In this document: positions 5,573-14,523 of the stretch, piece by piece
Layout of the letters: each line of letters begins with the position of its first letter
Position numbering within the stretch: the stretch's first letter is position 1
NCBI GenBank assembly: GCA_016708305.1
Contig: JADJGB010000008.1
Location: 620,001 to 684,000, forward strand
Length of the DNA: 64,000 nt
DNA from: Sphingobacteriales bacterium
GTDB lineage: Bacteria > Bacteroidota > Bacteroidia > Chitinophagales > Chitinophagaceae
Reading direction: 5' to 3'
Program-made: the position numbers and the translations under genes
Notes under the pieces: generated by a model
What the model was told of the DNA's origin: nothing
The model's input: only the letters and a program-made list of their open reading frames with translations
The model's database searches: none

Positions 5573-8434
5573 TTATTTCAAATACTTTCCCGTCCAACTG
5601 TTTTTCACTTTTTTTATATCCATAGGCTTTCCGGCAAATACTAATTCTCCGCCCTGATCGCCCGCTTCGGGGCCAAGTTCTATCAGCCAGTCGGCGCTTT
5701 TGATTACATCTAAATTGTGTTCAATTACGATTATGGAATGACCCTGCTCAATCAATGCATTAAAGGAGGCCAGCAGTTTTTTGATGTCGTTGAAATGCAA
5801 ACCTGTGGTAGGTTCATCAAAAATAAACATCACTTTATTATGGCTTCTTCCTTTACCCAAAAAGGAAGCCAGTTTTACGCGCTGAGCCTCGCCGCCTGAC
5901 AAGGTATCCGATGACTGCCCCAGTTTCACATATCCCAACCCCACATCAGACAGGGGTTGCAGCGCAGCATCCACGCCTCCCGGGAGGGAGGCAAAAAACG
6001 CAATCGCTTCATCCACACTCATTTCGAGCAAGTCATAAATGCTTTTGTCTTTCACCTTCACTTCCAGCACTTCTTCCTTAAATCGTTTGCCGCCACAGCT
6101 TTCACACACTAAATGCACATCTGCAAGAAACTGCATTTCCACTACCTGTTCGCCTTCGCCCTTGCAGGTATCGCATCGGCCGCCGTCAACATTAAAGGAA
6201 AAATGGTTGTGCTGAAAGCCGCTCATCTTACTCAAAGGCTGTTTGGCGAAAAGGTTACGTATTTCGTCATAAGCCTTTATGTAGGTAACAGGGTTGCTCC
6301 GGGATGATTTACCAATCGGATTCTGATCTACCAATTCAATCTGCTGAATACTTTCAACATCGCCTTTCACTGATTTATGAAAACCTACTTTTTCGCCAGA
6401 GTATTCGCCTTTCATTTTTTGCAGGGCAGGGTAAAGAATTTGCTTTACCAGCGTTGTTTTTCCGCTACCGCTTACGCCGCTCACTACACACAAAACATTT
6501 AAGGGGAACTCAACTGTTATGTTTTTCAGGTTATTTTGGCGAGCGTCCTCTACTATAATTGACCGGTTCCATTTTCTAACGGTTTTGGGAGGCTCAATCT
6601 TCATTTCTCCGCTGAGATATTTACCGGTAAGGCTTTTCGGGTTGTACATCAATTCTTCAAAATTGCCCTCGGCAACCACTTCGCCTCCGAGGTGAGAAGC
6701 CAACGGACCCATGTCAATAATATGATCAGACTGGTGCATCATCATTTCATCGTGCTCCACCACCACCACCGTGTTGTCCAAATCTCTGAGTTCTTTCAAT
6801 ACCTTAATCAGATTGTTTGTATCTCTGGAATGAAGACCGATGGAAGGTTCGTCGAGGATGTAGAGCGAGTTGGTCAAATTGCTGCCTAAGCTGCGTGTTA
6901 ATTGAATCCTCTGGCTTTCGCCTCCACTAAGCGTATTGGCCACGCGCCTCATCGTTAAATAGGTTAATCCTACCTTCAGCAGGGTGTCGAGCCGGTTTTT
7001 GATTTCAATTAAAATTCTTTTTGCAACTTGTTGCTGGTGTGGCGACAGCTTCAGGTTTTCGAACCATACTTTTAAATCTTTGGCAGGCATTTCACTCAGT
7101 TCTCCAATGCTTTTGCCTCCCACCTTCACATACAATGCTTCTTTGCGCAGCCGATGACCTTCACACTCAGGACAGGTGGTTCGTCCGCGATAGCGACTGA
7201 GCAAAACCCGGTACTGAACCTTGTAAAGATTCTGCTCCACCTCTTTAAAAAAATCATTAATTCCTTCAACCGTTGCATTGCCTTTCCAAAGCAGATTATA
7301 TTGCTCCTTTGTCAGATCAGCTATCGCTTTATGAATCGGGAAACCATATTTGGAAGCATTTCTGATAAAATGGTCTTTCCATTTGCCCAATTTTTCACCC
7401 TTCCAGGGAGCTACAGCGCCATCGTACACACTCAATCTTTTGTCAGGTATTACCAGATCCGGGTCAATGCCCAAAACCATGCTGAAACCTTCGCAAACAG
7501 GGCAGGCTCCCAGAGGATTATTGAAAGAAAACAGATTAGGCTGCGGTTCTTCAAAAGTGATTCCGTCTAATTCAAACCGGTTACTGAAAGACAGTATTTG
7601 TTTGTGATTCGAACCTGATGAAGCGGTTTCAATCAAAACATGCACATCACCCTCGCCCTCATAAAATGCAGTGTCGATGGAATCACCAAGGCGGTGAAGA
7701 TCATCTTCGTCAAAACCTTCTTCTTTTACTACAATTCTGTCTATCAAAACATACACGCCACCTTCTGCAGGAGTTTTTGCTGATGAAAAAGTATTTTTTA
7801 ATTCTTTGTCTGTTTTCTCCTGAAGGTCTTCGATGCGCAATATTTCCAATGATTGGTTTTTCGACTCCAAAACAGCGACTCTCGTAAATCCTTTCTGAAG
7901 CAAAATATTAAGCTCTTCTTTGATGTTTCGTTTAGAGTGTTGTTTAAAGTTTACCAGAAGATACACTCTTTCTCCCGGCTTCTGTTGCTTAATGGCTTCT
8001 ATTACATCCTGCACATCATCCTTTTTCACTTCTCTGCCCGAGATAGGGGAAATGGTAGTACCAATACGGGCAAATAAAAGCCGCAGATAATCATAAATCT
8101 CCGTCATCGTACCCACTGTGCTACGCGGTGTGCGGGTGATCACTTTTTGTTCGATGGCAATGGCGGGACATAATCCTTTGATGTAATCCACGTCAGGTTT
8201 GTTCATTCTGTTCAGAAACTGGCGTGCATAAGCGCTCAGGCTTTCGGCATATCTGCGTTGCCCTTCGGCATATAAAGTATCTATCGTTAATGAAGACTTT
8301 CCGGAGCCTGAAACACCCGTAACCACTGTGAGCTTATTACGCGGAATACTCACGGTAATATTTTTCAAATTGTGTACCCTGGCACCTTTTATCAGAATTT
8401 CATCTTTCGGTTTGGCTTTGCTCATTTCTGTCAT
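5573..8434 (-). CDS. uvrA: Excinuclease ABC subunit A (UvrA)
   Basis: About 953-residue DNA-damage recognition ATPase of nucleotide excision repair. Two ABC halves are visible: Walker A GVSGSGKSSL near the start and GVSGSGKTTL in the second half, signatures LSGGESQRIQL and LSGGEAQRVKL, and Walker B regions ILDEPSIGLH and IFDEPTTGLH. The second zinc module (CDTCKG...CESCGG) is intact. In the first, only CPVCEG is present and the usual upstream CxxC is replaced by a SNRFELDG segment, as I recall for a Bacteroidota UvrA type. I chose the ATG at 8434 because AGGAGG lies six bases upstream (8441-8446). An in-frame ATG at 8449 would put that ribosome site inside the gene. Confidence 0.93.
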   Translation of the reverse strand: MTEMSKAKPKDEILIKGARVHNLKNITVSIPRNKLTVVTGVSGSGKSSLTIDTLYAEGQRRYAESLSAYARQFLNRMNKPDVDYIKGLCPAIAIEQKVITRTPRSTVGTMTEIYDYLRLLFARIGTTISPISGREVKKDDVQDVIEAIKQQKPGERVYLLVNFKQHSKRNIKEELNILLQKGFTRVAVLESKNQSLEILRIEDLQEKTDKELKNTFSSAKTPAEGGVYVLIDRIVVKEEGFDEDDLHRLGDSIDTAFYEGEGDVHVLIETASSGSNHKQILSFSNRFELDGITFEEPQPNLFSFNNPLGACPVCEGFSMVLGIDPDLVIPDKRLSVYDGAVAPWKGEKLGKWKDHFIRNASKYGFPIHKAIADLTKEQYNLLWKGNATVEGINDFFKEVEQNLYKVQYRVLLSRYRGRTTCPECEGHRLRKEALYVKVGGKSIGELSEMPAKDLKVWFENLKLSPHQQQVAKRILIEIKNRLDTLLKVGLTYLTMRRVANTLSGGESQRIQLTRSLGSNLTNSLYILDEPSIGLHSRDTNNLIKVLKELRDLDNTVVVVEHDEMMMHQSDHIIDMGPLASHLGGEVVAEGNFEELMYNPKSLTGKYLSGEMKIEPPKTVRKWNRSIIVEDARQNNLKNITVEFPLNVLCVVSGVSGSGKTTLVKQILYPALQKMKGEYSGEKVGFHKSVKGDVESIQQIELVDQNPIGKSSRSNPVTYIKAYDEIRNLFAKQPLSKMSGFQHNHFSFNVDGGRCDTCKGEGEQVVEMQFLADVHLVCESCGGKRFKEEVLEVKVKDKSIYDLLEMSVDEAIAFFASLPGGVDAALQPLSDVGLGYVKLGQSSDTLSGGEAQRVKLASFLGKGRSHNKVMFIFDEPTTGLHFNDIKKLLASFNALIEQGHSIIVIEHNLDVIKSADWLIELGPEAGDQGGELVFAGKPMDIKKVKNSWTGKYLK

Positions 8435-8819
8435 CTTATTCCTCCTCATTAATTAGAACTGACAAATTTAACCTCCAAAATGTTTAAATCTATAAAAATA
8501 TTTTGAAGGTATTTGCAGCCTTTTAAAGGTATATGCCCATAACTTGAAAAAAATCATATTTTGTTTTTCAATTATTAATCTTTTGAAAATCAGCTAATTA
8601 ACTATTTTTTATTAAAGTTTTAACAATATTTTTAACAAAAAATGGAAGTTTTATGACTTTAGTTATGCGAAAAAAAAATGAAAGCCACTAATTTTGTACA
8701 TCTCGTTGGGCCACGAAGTGGTTTGATGTGTGACTATTAAGGCAATAAGCTTTAAATTATTTTAGTAATCTTAACCTCGCACCGGTGGTATCCGGTGGAA
8801 ATTTAAAAACTGACGGAAG
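8435..8819. other. Gene-free spacer with possible leader of the sigma-factor gene
   Basis: 385 AT-rich bases between divergent uvrA and the sigma factor. On the plus strand a -7-like TAATTTTG lies at 8689-8696 without a good -33 partner. The inferred leader of about 115 bases could form two short hairpins: CCAC/GTGG at 8711-8721 and CACCGG/CCGGTG at 8780-8797, the second about 22 bases before the start codon. No reading frame of note. Confidence 0.4.
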
Positions 8820-9385
8820 ATGATAACTTATTTAAAGAAGAGTGATAACGAGTTAATCAATTTATTTACAGCAGGGCATGACAATGCTCTCGATTCTCTT
8901 GTTAAACGCTACAGAGACAAATTATTCAGAAGTATTTTATTTCTTGTAAAAGACGAATATCACGCAGAGGATATTTGTCAGGAAGTATTTATAAAAATCA
9001 TTGAAACGCTTAAAAGCGGAAAATATAAAGAAGAAGGTAAATTTTTACCCTGGGCATTAAAAATTGCACACAATCTGACAGTTGATTATTTCAGAAAATT
9101 AAAGAAACTGTCTTTTGTAAATCATGGCGATACCGATTCTCTTGAATCAATAAATTGCGCCGAGCAAAATGCTGAGGACAAAATTATTACCGTTCAAAAC
9201 ATGGATAAGGCAAAGATATGCTGGAGCAATTACCCGAAGAACAAAGAGAGGTAATTATTCTTAGGCACTATGCCAATCTGAGTTTTAAAGAAATAGCAGA
9301 TATTACCGGATGCAGCATAAATACAGCCTTGGGCAGGATGAGATATGGCCTCATCAACCTGAGGAAACTGATGATCGGCAAATAA
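8820..9385 (+). CDS. RNA polymerase sigma-70 family (ECF) factor, frameshifted
   Basis: ECF-type sigma factor. Region 2 is in the first frame (DALDSLVKRYRDKLFRSILF, then DEYHAEDICQEVFIKII, and LPWALKIAHNLTVDYFRK), and region 4 is in a second frame from about 9212 to 9385 (LEQLPEEQREVIILRHYANL, then FKEIADITGCSINTALGRM). Joining the frames needs one extra base near 9211-9214, where the sequence reads CAAAG and CAAAAG would give an uninterrupted protein of about 187 residues. Read literally, the product stops after 144 residues and lacks the -35-binding domain. No anti-sigma gene follows. A terminator and an inverted repeat lie downstream. A one-base sequencing error is at least as likely as true inactivation. 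Confidence 0.8.
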
Positions 9386-9402
9386 AAATTTTTAAACTTA
9401 CC

Positions 9403-9486
9403 GTCATCTTGTAACTCCGATAGGAAAAAAAATTCGATCTATATTGCCGAATTTATAGCCGAACCAACCGGTTGTTACAAGATGAC
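9403..9486 (+). repeat. 13-bp perfect inverted repeat downstream of the sigma gene
   Basis: GTCATCTTGTAAC (9403-9415) pairs perfectly with GTTACAAGATGAC (9474-9486) around a 58-base AT-rich loop. It lies just upstream of a separate intrinsic terminator. It could be the closing stem of a small RNA or an RNA-stabilising 3' structure. Confidence 0.6.
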
Positions 9487-9495
9487 ACCAAATTG

Positions 9496-9520
9496 AATCG
9501 CTCCGCCGGAGCGATTTTTT
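9496..9520 (+). terminator. Rho-independent terminator
   Basis: Perfect 9-bp hairpin AATCGCTCC/GGAGCGATT with a three-base loop (GCC), followed by a run of T. It ends the sigma-factor transcript and sits just before the convergent isomerase gene. Confidence 0.85.
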
Positions 9521-9537
9521 ATTGGCATTATTTGCTC

Positions 9538-10452
9538 TTACAAAAAATTATCGCTTTCTCTGTAAGCCTGTATCAGTCGGTCTTCTCCCTCTTTCCCGGG
9601 CCTTGAAATACCATGCTCCATTCCCATAATACCTTTGAAACCTTTGTTGAAGATGTGTTTGAAAACATTTTTGTAGTTAATCTCTCCGGTTGTAGGCTCT
9701 TTTCTGCCGGGATTGTCGCCCATTTGAAAATAGGCAATCTCGTCCCAGCAAAGATTGATATTATTGATTAGATTGCCTTCATTGCGCTGCATGTGATATG
9801 CGTCGTACAGTATTTTGCACGAAGGGCTGTTCACTGCCCGGCATATTTCATAGGTTTGGGCAGAATGGCGGAGAAACAGATCGGGCGTATCGCTAAGTGG
9901 CTCAAGCACCATAACAAGGCTATGAGGCTCCAGTATATCGGCTCCCCGTCTCAAGGCATCAATTACATTAGCCGTTTGAATGGGTAAGGGAAGGTTTCTG
10001 TCAAAATCGCCCGGTACTACTGTTACCCATTTGGCATTGCATCTTTTGGCCACTTCTACCGTTTTGCGGCATCCCTCCAGAAAAATGTCAATATGCTCCT
10101 TTTTTTTGGAGGCAAGTGTGTTGGCTCCATTTCCACCTTTAGGCACCACAAAAACGCCCATGCGCATACCTAATTTTGCGAGTGTTTCACCAATTTTTGA
10201 CTGCATTTCGGGTGAGCGGCCGGCCATGCCATTGTCCTCAATAGAGCGAAAACCTTTGTCATAAGCATATTTTATCTGATCAATAAAATCCTTTCCGGCA
10301 GAATGGGTAAACATACCGTCATGAAAAGCATAATCCAGATTGAAGGGTTTGTCGCCCGCTATAGGTCTTTTTTCAACATTCAACCCCTTACCCGAAAATG
10401 CCAGCGCTGCGGCGGCAAGGAAGTTGTTTTTTACAAAATGCCTTCTGTTCAT
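9538..10452 (-). CDS. Hydroxypyruvate isomerase-like TIM-barrel protein, exported
   Basis: 304-residue sugar-phosphate isomerase/epimerase (AP endonuclease 2 superfamily) with a twin-arginine-like start, NRRHFVKNNFLAAAALAFSG. The Hyi-type marks are metal-binding Glu/Asp/His positions in LVMVLEPLSD, ILYDAYHMQ and QMGDNPGRKEPTTGEINY, and GIMGMEHG near the end. The cytoplasmic Hyi homologue interconverts hydroxypyruvate and tartronate semialdehyde, but exported Bacteroidota members have uncertain substrates. It is transcribed divergently from an FGE-like protein and a Gfo/Idh/MocA oxidoreductase that also carries an export signal. This suggests a periplasmic carbohydrate-processing group, which is inference. 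Confidence 0.8.
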   Translation of the reverse strand: MNRRHFVKNNFLAAAALAFSGKGLNVEKRPIAGDKPFNLDYAFHDGMFTHSAGKDFIDQIKYAYDKGFRSIEDNGMAGRSPEMQSKIGETLAKLGMRMGVFVVPKGGNGANTLASKKKEHIDIFLEGCRKTVEVAKRCNAKWVTVVPGDFDRNLPLPIQTANVIDALRRGADILEPHSLVMVLEPLSDTPDLFLRHSAQTYEICRAVNSPSCKILYDAYHMQRNEGNLINNINLCWDEIAYFQMGDNPGRKEPTTGEINYKNVFKHIFNKGFKGIMGMEHGISRPGKEGEDRLIQAYRESDNFL

Positions 10453-10534
10453 ACAAATTGTTTTAGAAAACTTAAATGTAAGAAAATCCCTTCAACTTTA
10501 ATATAGATGTCTCTTTATTTTTTATCTTTACCCG

Positions 10535-11503
10535 ATGAAAATAATGATTGTATGGGCAATTGGAGTACTTACTTTTTTTTCCTCCTATGCTCAAAATCCG
10601 TCCGATAACGCTTTCGAAAAATATGAGCAAACTGTTCAGGGTACTAAAGCCAAATTTACAATGGTACCTATTCCGGCAGGCTCATTTATGATGGGGAGCC
10701 CTGATAACGATAAACAAAAGGAAAAAGATGAAACACCACAACATCAGGTGCAGATAAGCGCTTTCTGGATGGGACAGCATGAAGTTACCTATGATGAATA
10801 CATCTCCTTTTTTACGGACAAAGAACTTGAACGAAAGAAAGAAATTGAATTAGATGCCGTTACCCGCCCCACTGTTCCTTACATTGATATTTCGAATGGA
10901 ATGGGTAAAGAAGGCGGTTTCCCTGCCTGCAATATGAGGCAGTACGGCGCTATGATGTACTGCAAGTGGCTTTATAATAAAACAGGCGTCTTTTATCGCC
11001 TGCCTACCGAGGCAGAATGGGAATATGCCTGTCGTGCAGGTTCCAAAACAATTTACCCCTTTGGTGATAACGAATCCATGCTGAAAGACTATGCCTGGTA
11101 CGATATAAACAGCAAAGGTGAGTTTCATAAAGTAGGCGAGAAAAAGCCCAATGCCTGGGGCCTGTACGATATGCTGGGCAATGTGAGTGAATGGGCGCTT
11201 GATCAGTATCAGGCAGATTACTATGCCGATGTTGAAAAGGATGCGCTGAATCCCGTCAATACTCCGGAAACCCGTCATCCATTAGTGGTGAGGGGTGGGA
11301 GTTATAAAGATGCAGCCAAAGAATTGCGCAGCGCCAATCGTTTCTCCAGCAGTTTGGATTGGAACAAAAGAGATCCCCAATTGCCTAAGAGTATGTGGTG
11401 GAATGCCGATGCGTCATTTGTGGGTTTCAGAGTGGTAAGGCCTATGCTACAACCCACGCTTGAAGAAGCTGAGAAATTTTATAAAACATATTTAGGACTT
11501 TAA
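10535..11503 (+). CDS. Formylglycine-generating-enzyme-family (SUMF1-like) secreted protein
   Basis: 322 residues with a Sec signal peptide (MKIMIVWAIGVLTFFSSYAQ). FGE-fold motifs are IPAGSFMMGSPD, HEVTYDEY, YRLPTEAEWEYACRAG, AWGLYDMLGNVSEW, VVRGGSYKD and ASFVGFRVVRP. The segment after RGGSY contains no cysteine, whereas true sulfatase-activating enzymes need a Cys pair there. Sulfatase maturation is therefore unlikely and another FGE-fold role is probable. Its stop lies 14 bases before the Gfo/Idh/MocA start, so the two are likely one operon. Confidence 0.85.
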   Translation: MKIMIVWAIGVLTFFSSYAQNPSDNAFEKYEQTVQGTKAKFTMVPIPAGSFMMGSPDNDKQKEKDETPQHQVQISAFWMGQHEVTYDEYISFFTDKELERKKEIELDAVTRPTVPYIDISNGMGKEGGFPACNMRQYGAMMYCKWLYNKTGVFYRLPTEAEWEYACRAGSKTIYPFGDNESMLKDYAWYDINSKGEFHKVGEKKPNAWGLYDMLGNVSEWALDQYQADYYADVEKDALNPVNTPETRHPLVVRGGSYKDAAKELRSANRFSSSLDWNKRDPQLPKSMWWNADASFVGFRVVRPMLQPTLEEAEKFYKTYLGL

Positions 11504-11517
11504 ATTTTTAATAATAT

Positions 11518-12846
11518 ATGGATAATAAATCAAGCCGCAGAGACTTTGTTAAACAAACTTCTTTAATTACCGGCGGCATATTGGCAGCCCCAATTCTTTC
11601 AAGGGCTAATTATTTTTCGGGAGCAGCAGGTGAAATTAAAGTAGCCGTTGTGGGTTGCGGCGGACGCGGAACCGGTGCCGCTCTGCAGGCATTGCTTACC
11701 AAACAGAATGTAAAAATTGTAGCATTGGCAGATGCCTTCAGAGACAGGATAGAAGACTGTTATAAAAAGCTCACCGCCAATGACATGTCTGATTTTGGCG
11801 TATCGGGCAATTTGAAACACAAGGTAGATGTGCCAGACGAAAGAAAATTTGTAGGTTTTGATGCATACCAAAAGGCGATTCCTCTGGCTGATGTAGTCAT
11901 TTTGGCCACACCTCCCGGCTTCAGGCCTGCACATTTTGAAGAAGTCGTGAAGCATGGGAAGCATGTATTTATGGAAAAACCGGTAGCCACCGATCCCGCA
12001 GGCGTAAAAAAAGTGTTGGATGCTGCAGTGATTGCCAAACAAAAGAAGCTCAATGTGGTAGTAGGGCTGCAACGCCGATATCAAAACTCCTATTTGGAAT
12101 TATATAAAAGAAAAAACCTGATTGGCGACAGCACTTCGGCACAGGTTTACTGGAATGGCGGCGGAGTATGGGTAAATCCCCGACAACCACAACAAACTGA
12201 AATGGAATATCAAATGCGTAATTGGTACTATTTCAACTGGCTATGTGGCGATCATATTGTAGAGCAGCATGTCCATAATATAGATGTGGGTAACTGGTTT
12301 AAAGGTACTTTCCCGGTTAAGGCACAGGGAATGGGTGGCCGTCAGGTAAGGACTGGTAAAGAATACGGAGAAATTTTTGACCATCATTATGTGGAATTTA
12401 CTTTCCCTGATGGATCCATTATGAACAGCCAATGTCGCCATATACCGGGCACGAAAAGCAAGGTAGATGAATTGATTGTAGGTACAAAAGGTATTATCAG
12501 AGCCGGAGAAGCAAGTATATTGAACCACGCTGGAAAAATTTTGTACAAATATGACAAAAAGGGCGAGAACAATCCCTACCAGACTGAGCATGATGTGCTG
12601 TTTGATGCAGTAGCAAAAGGCCAGTTCAAATTCAGCGATGCCGAGCATGGCGCTAAAAGTACATTGGCGGGTATAGTTGGCAGGCTCGCTACTTACAGTG
12701 GTCAGGAGATTGATCTGGAAAAGGCCCTAAATTCCGGCTTTGACATAATGCCTAAGGAATACAGCTGGACAGCCACTCCTCCGGTTGTTCCCAATGCAGA
12801 TGGGTTTTATCCGATTGCGATTCCGGGCAAGACAAAATATTTTTAA
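11518..12846 (+). CDS. Gfo/Idh/MocA family oxidoreductase, Tat-exported
   Basis: 442-residue NAD(P)-dependent dehydrogenase-like protein. The twin-arginine signal SSRRDFVKQTSLITGGILAA is followed by the Rossmann motif VAVVGCGGRGTGAA. The family signature FMEKPVATDP holds the active-site EKP, and VVGLQRRYQ and EQHVHNIDVGNWF follow in the C-terminal sheet domain. Such exported members act on sugars or cyclitols, often with tightly bound cofactor, but the substrate cannot be read from sequence. It shares an operon with the FGE-like gene and is followed by a terminator-like hairpin. Confidence 0.9.
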   Translation: MDNKSSRRDFVKQTSLITGGILAAPILSRANYFSGAAGEIKVAVVGCGGRGTGAALQALLTKQNVKIVALADAFRDRIEDCYKKLTANDMSDFGVSGNLKHKVDVPDERKFVGFDAYQKAIPLADVVILATPPGFRPAHFEEVVKHGKHVFMEKPVATDPAGVKKVLDAAVIAKQKKLNVVVGLQRRYQNSYLELYKRKNLIGDSTSAQVYWNGGGVWVNPRQPQQTEMEYQMRNWYYFNWLCGDHIVEQHVHNIDVGNWFKGTFPVKAQGMGGRQVRTGKEYGEIFDHHYVEFTFPDGSIMNSQCRHIPGTKSKVDELIVGTKGIIRAGEASILNHAGKILYKYDKKGENNPYQTEHDVLFDAVAKGQFKFSDAEHGAKSTLAGIVGRLATYSGQEIDLEKALNSGFDIMPKEYSWTATPPVVPNADGFYPIAIPGKTKYF

Positions 12847-12868
12847 GGTTTAAACTTATTTCAAAAAG

Positions 12869-12892
12869 AAGCCCGCAAAACGCCGGCTTTTT
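12869..12892 (+). terminator. Terminator-like hairpin after the Gfo/Idh gene
   Basis: AAGCC-C-GC pairs with GC-C-GGCTT around AAAAC, with one C-C mismatch, followed by a T-run. It lies between convergent genes. Confidence 0.7.
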
Positions 12893-12917
12893 ATTGATTT
12901 AGCAATATTTGAAACTT

Positions 12918-13523
12918 TTATAAAGCTGCTTCATACAGCTCCTGAACCTTGCTCCAGTTTACTATATTCCAGAAAGCTTTAAGGTATTCGGCACGACGGT
13001 TTTGATATTTGAGATAATAAGCATGTTCCCAAACGTCAACTCCAAGTATTGGCGTACCTTTTACCTCAGCCACATCCATCAATGGGTTGTCCTGATTAGG
13101 AGTGCTGGTTACTTCTAATTTACCGTCTTTTACAATCAGCCAGGCCCAGCCACTACCAAAACGGGTAACTCCTGCATTATTGAATTTTTCTTTCAGCGCA
13201 TCCAGCGAGCCAAATGTTTCAGTGATGGCATCTGCCAGTTTTCCAGAAGGTGTACCTCCGGCATTAGGAGCCAATATTTCCCAAAAAAAGGAGTGATTCC
13301 AATGGCCGCCACCATTATTTCTTACTGCACCGGAGATAGCTCCGGCATTTTTTACCAAATCTTTCAATGATTTCTCTGCGTGTTCTGTTCCTTCAATTGC
13401 CTTATTCAAATTATCAATATAAGCCTGATGATGCTTACCATGATGAATTTCCATTGTCTGCGCATCAATATGCGGCTCTAATGCATCTTTTGCATACGAA
13501 AGGGCGGGTAATGTAAATGCCAT
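12918..13523 (-). CDS. sod: Superoxide dismutase, Fe/Mn type
   Basis: 201-residue cytoplasmic dismutase converting superoxide to hydrogen peroxide and oxygen. Family marks are FTLPALSYAKDALEPHIDAQ, the metal-ligand His27 in EIHHGKHHQAY, the second His in GGGHWNHSFFW, and Asp and His in DVWEHAYYLKYQN near residue 165. No signal peptide. Length and motifs are complete. Iron versus manganese preference cannot be assigned safely. It is monocistronic: convergent with the oxidoreductase and followed upstream by an unrelated minus-strand regulator with a 159-base gap. Confidence 0.95.
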   Translation of the reverse strand: MAFTLPALSYAKDALEPHIDAQTMEIHHGKHHQAYIDNLNKAIEGTEHAEKSLKDLVKNAGAISGAVRNNGGGHWNHSFFWEILAPNAGGTPSGKLADAITETFGSLDALKEKFNNAGVTRFGSGWAWLIVKDGKLEVTSTPNQDNPLMDVAEVKGTPILGVDVWEHAYYLKYQNRRAEYLKAFWNIVNWSKVQELYEAAL

Positions 13524-13682
13524 AGTTGTATTTTTTATTTAATTTTTTTGATAAATTCCTAACTATAACAAAAATAAGCGTTTATGGTTTACCTGAGCAT
13601 TAAGCGCTTCAAAAATAAATAGGGCGAGATAGACATCCCGCCCGCTTATATTCAAAACTAAACATGAGCTCTTTATGATTAT

Positions 13683-14333
13683 TTAAATCAATTTCTGGTT
13701 TAATGCTTTTACCACCGCTTCAGCTACCGAGTTTACCTGCAACTTTTCATATATCTTTTTGATATGTGTGTTTACAGTATGAATACTAAGTCCACAGGCC
13801 GAAGCTGCCATTTTATGGCTGTAACCCTTTACCAGATAGCTAAGCACCTCTTTTTCTCGAGGCGTAAGACCTATCTCTTCATGATTACTGCCAATAATCA
13901 CATTCTTTTGGAATGCGGTAAGAACTTTTTTTGCAATGGAAGCTGTCATGGCTGCATCGCCTCTGTAAACATCTTCTACAGCTTGTAGCAGTTGCGCCGG
14001 ACTTGATTTTTTTAAAATATAACCCGAAGCGCCTGCACAGATAGATGCAAATATTTTATCATCATCCTCAAAAACAGTTTGCATCAGCACCTGAACGCTG
14101 GGGAAATTCAGTTTAATCAACTTAACTCCTTCAATACCGTTAACATTCGGCATGTCTATATCCATCAGTGCTACATCCGGGCTAGACCGCCTCACATCGG
14201 CTACCACATTACTACAGTCAAAGAACACTCCCACACAAGTCATTTTTGGTGATGAGTTTATAAGCATACATAAACTCTCACGCCTGTAGGCATTATCATC
14301 AAAAACAGCAATTCTTATTGGCGTGTGGTTCAT
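13683..14333 (-). CDS. NarL/FixJ-type response regulator (LuxR HTH)
   Basis: 216 residues. The N-terminal receiver domain has acidic residues DD near 12-13, phospho-acceptor Asp in ALMDIDMP near 57 and Lys in YILKKSSPAQ near 108. A LuxR-type HTH follows (LTPREKEVLSYLVKGYSHKM, then LSIHTVNTHIKKIYEKLQV). No histidine kinase is adjacent, so its partner is elsewhere or shared. The gene stands alone between sod and the E2 gene. Confidence 0.9.
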   Translation of the reverse strand: MNHTPIRIAVFDDNAYRRESLCMLINSSPKMTCVGVFFDCSNVVADVRRSSPDVALMDIDMPNVNGIEGVKLIKLNFPSVQVLMQTVFEDDDKIFASICAGASGYILKKSSPAQLLQAVEDVYRGDAAMTASIAKKVLTAFQKNVIIGSNHEEIGLTPREKEVLSYLVKGYSHKMAASACGLSIHTVNTHIKKIYEKLQVNSVAEAVVKALNQKLI

Positions 14334-14523
14334 TATGCCTCAAAGATATACCAAGCTTCACTACAAAAAAATACCTAATTTGCGGTATGCCCCTAAAATT
14401 TTCTGATACAGTTTAGAAGCAGCAACAAATATAACAGAATATTTTTTAGAAAAACATTTAAATCCTGTTTTATCACCATCTATAATATTTTTTGCTTATT
14501 TTGCTACTCAAACAAGGTTAATT

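Noticed and set aside
7154..7570. Plus-strand frames within uvrA and similar antisense frames in other genes
   Set aside because: They are shadows of well-supported genes, with no independent start signal or family motif.
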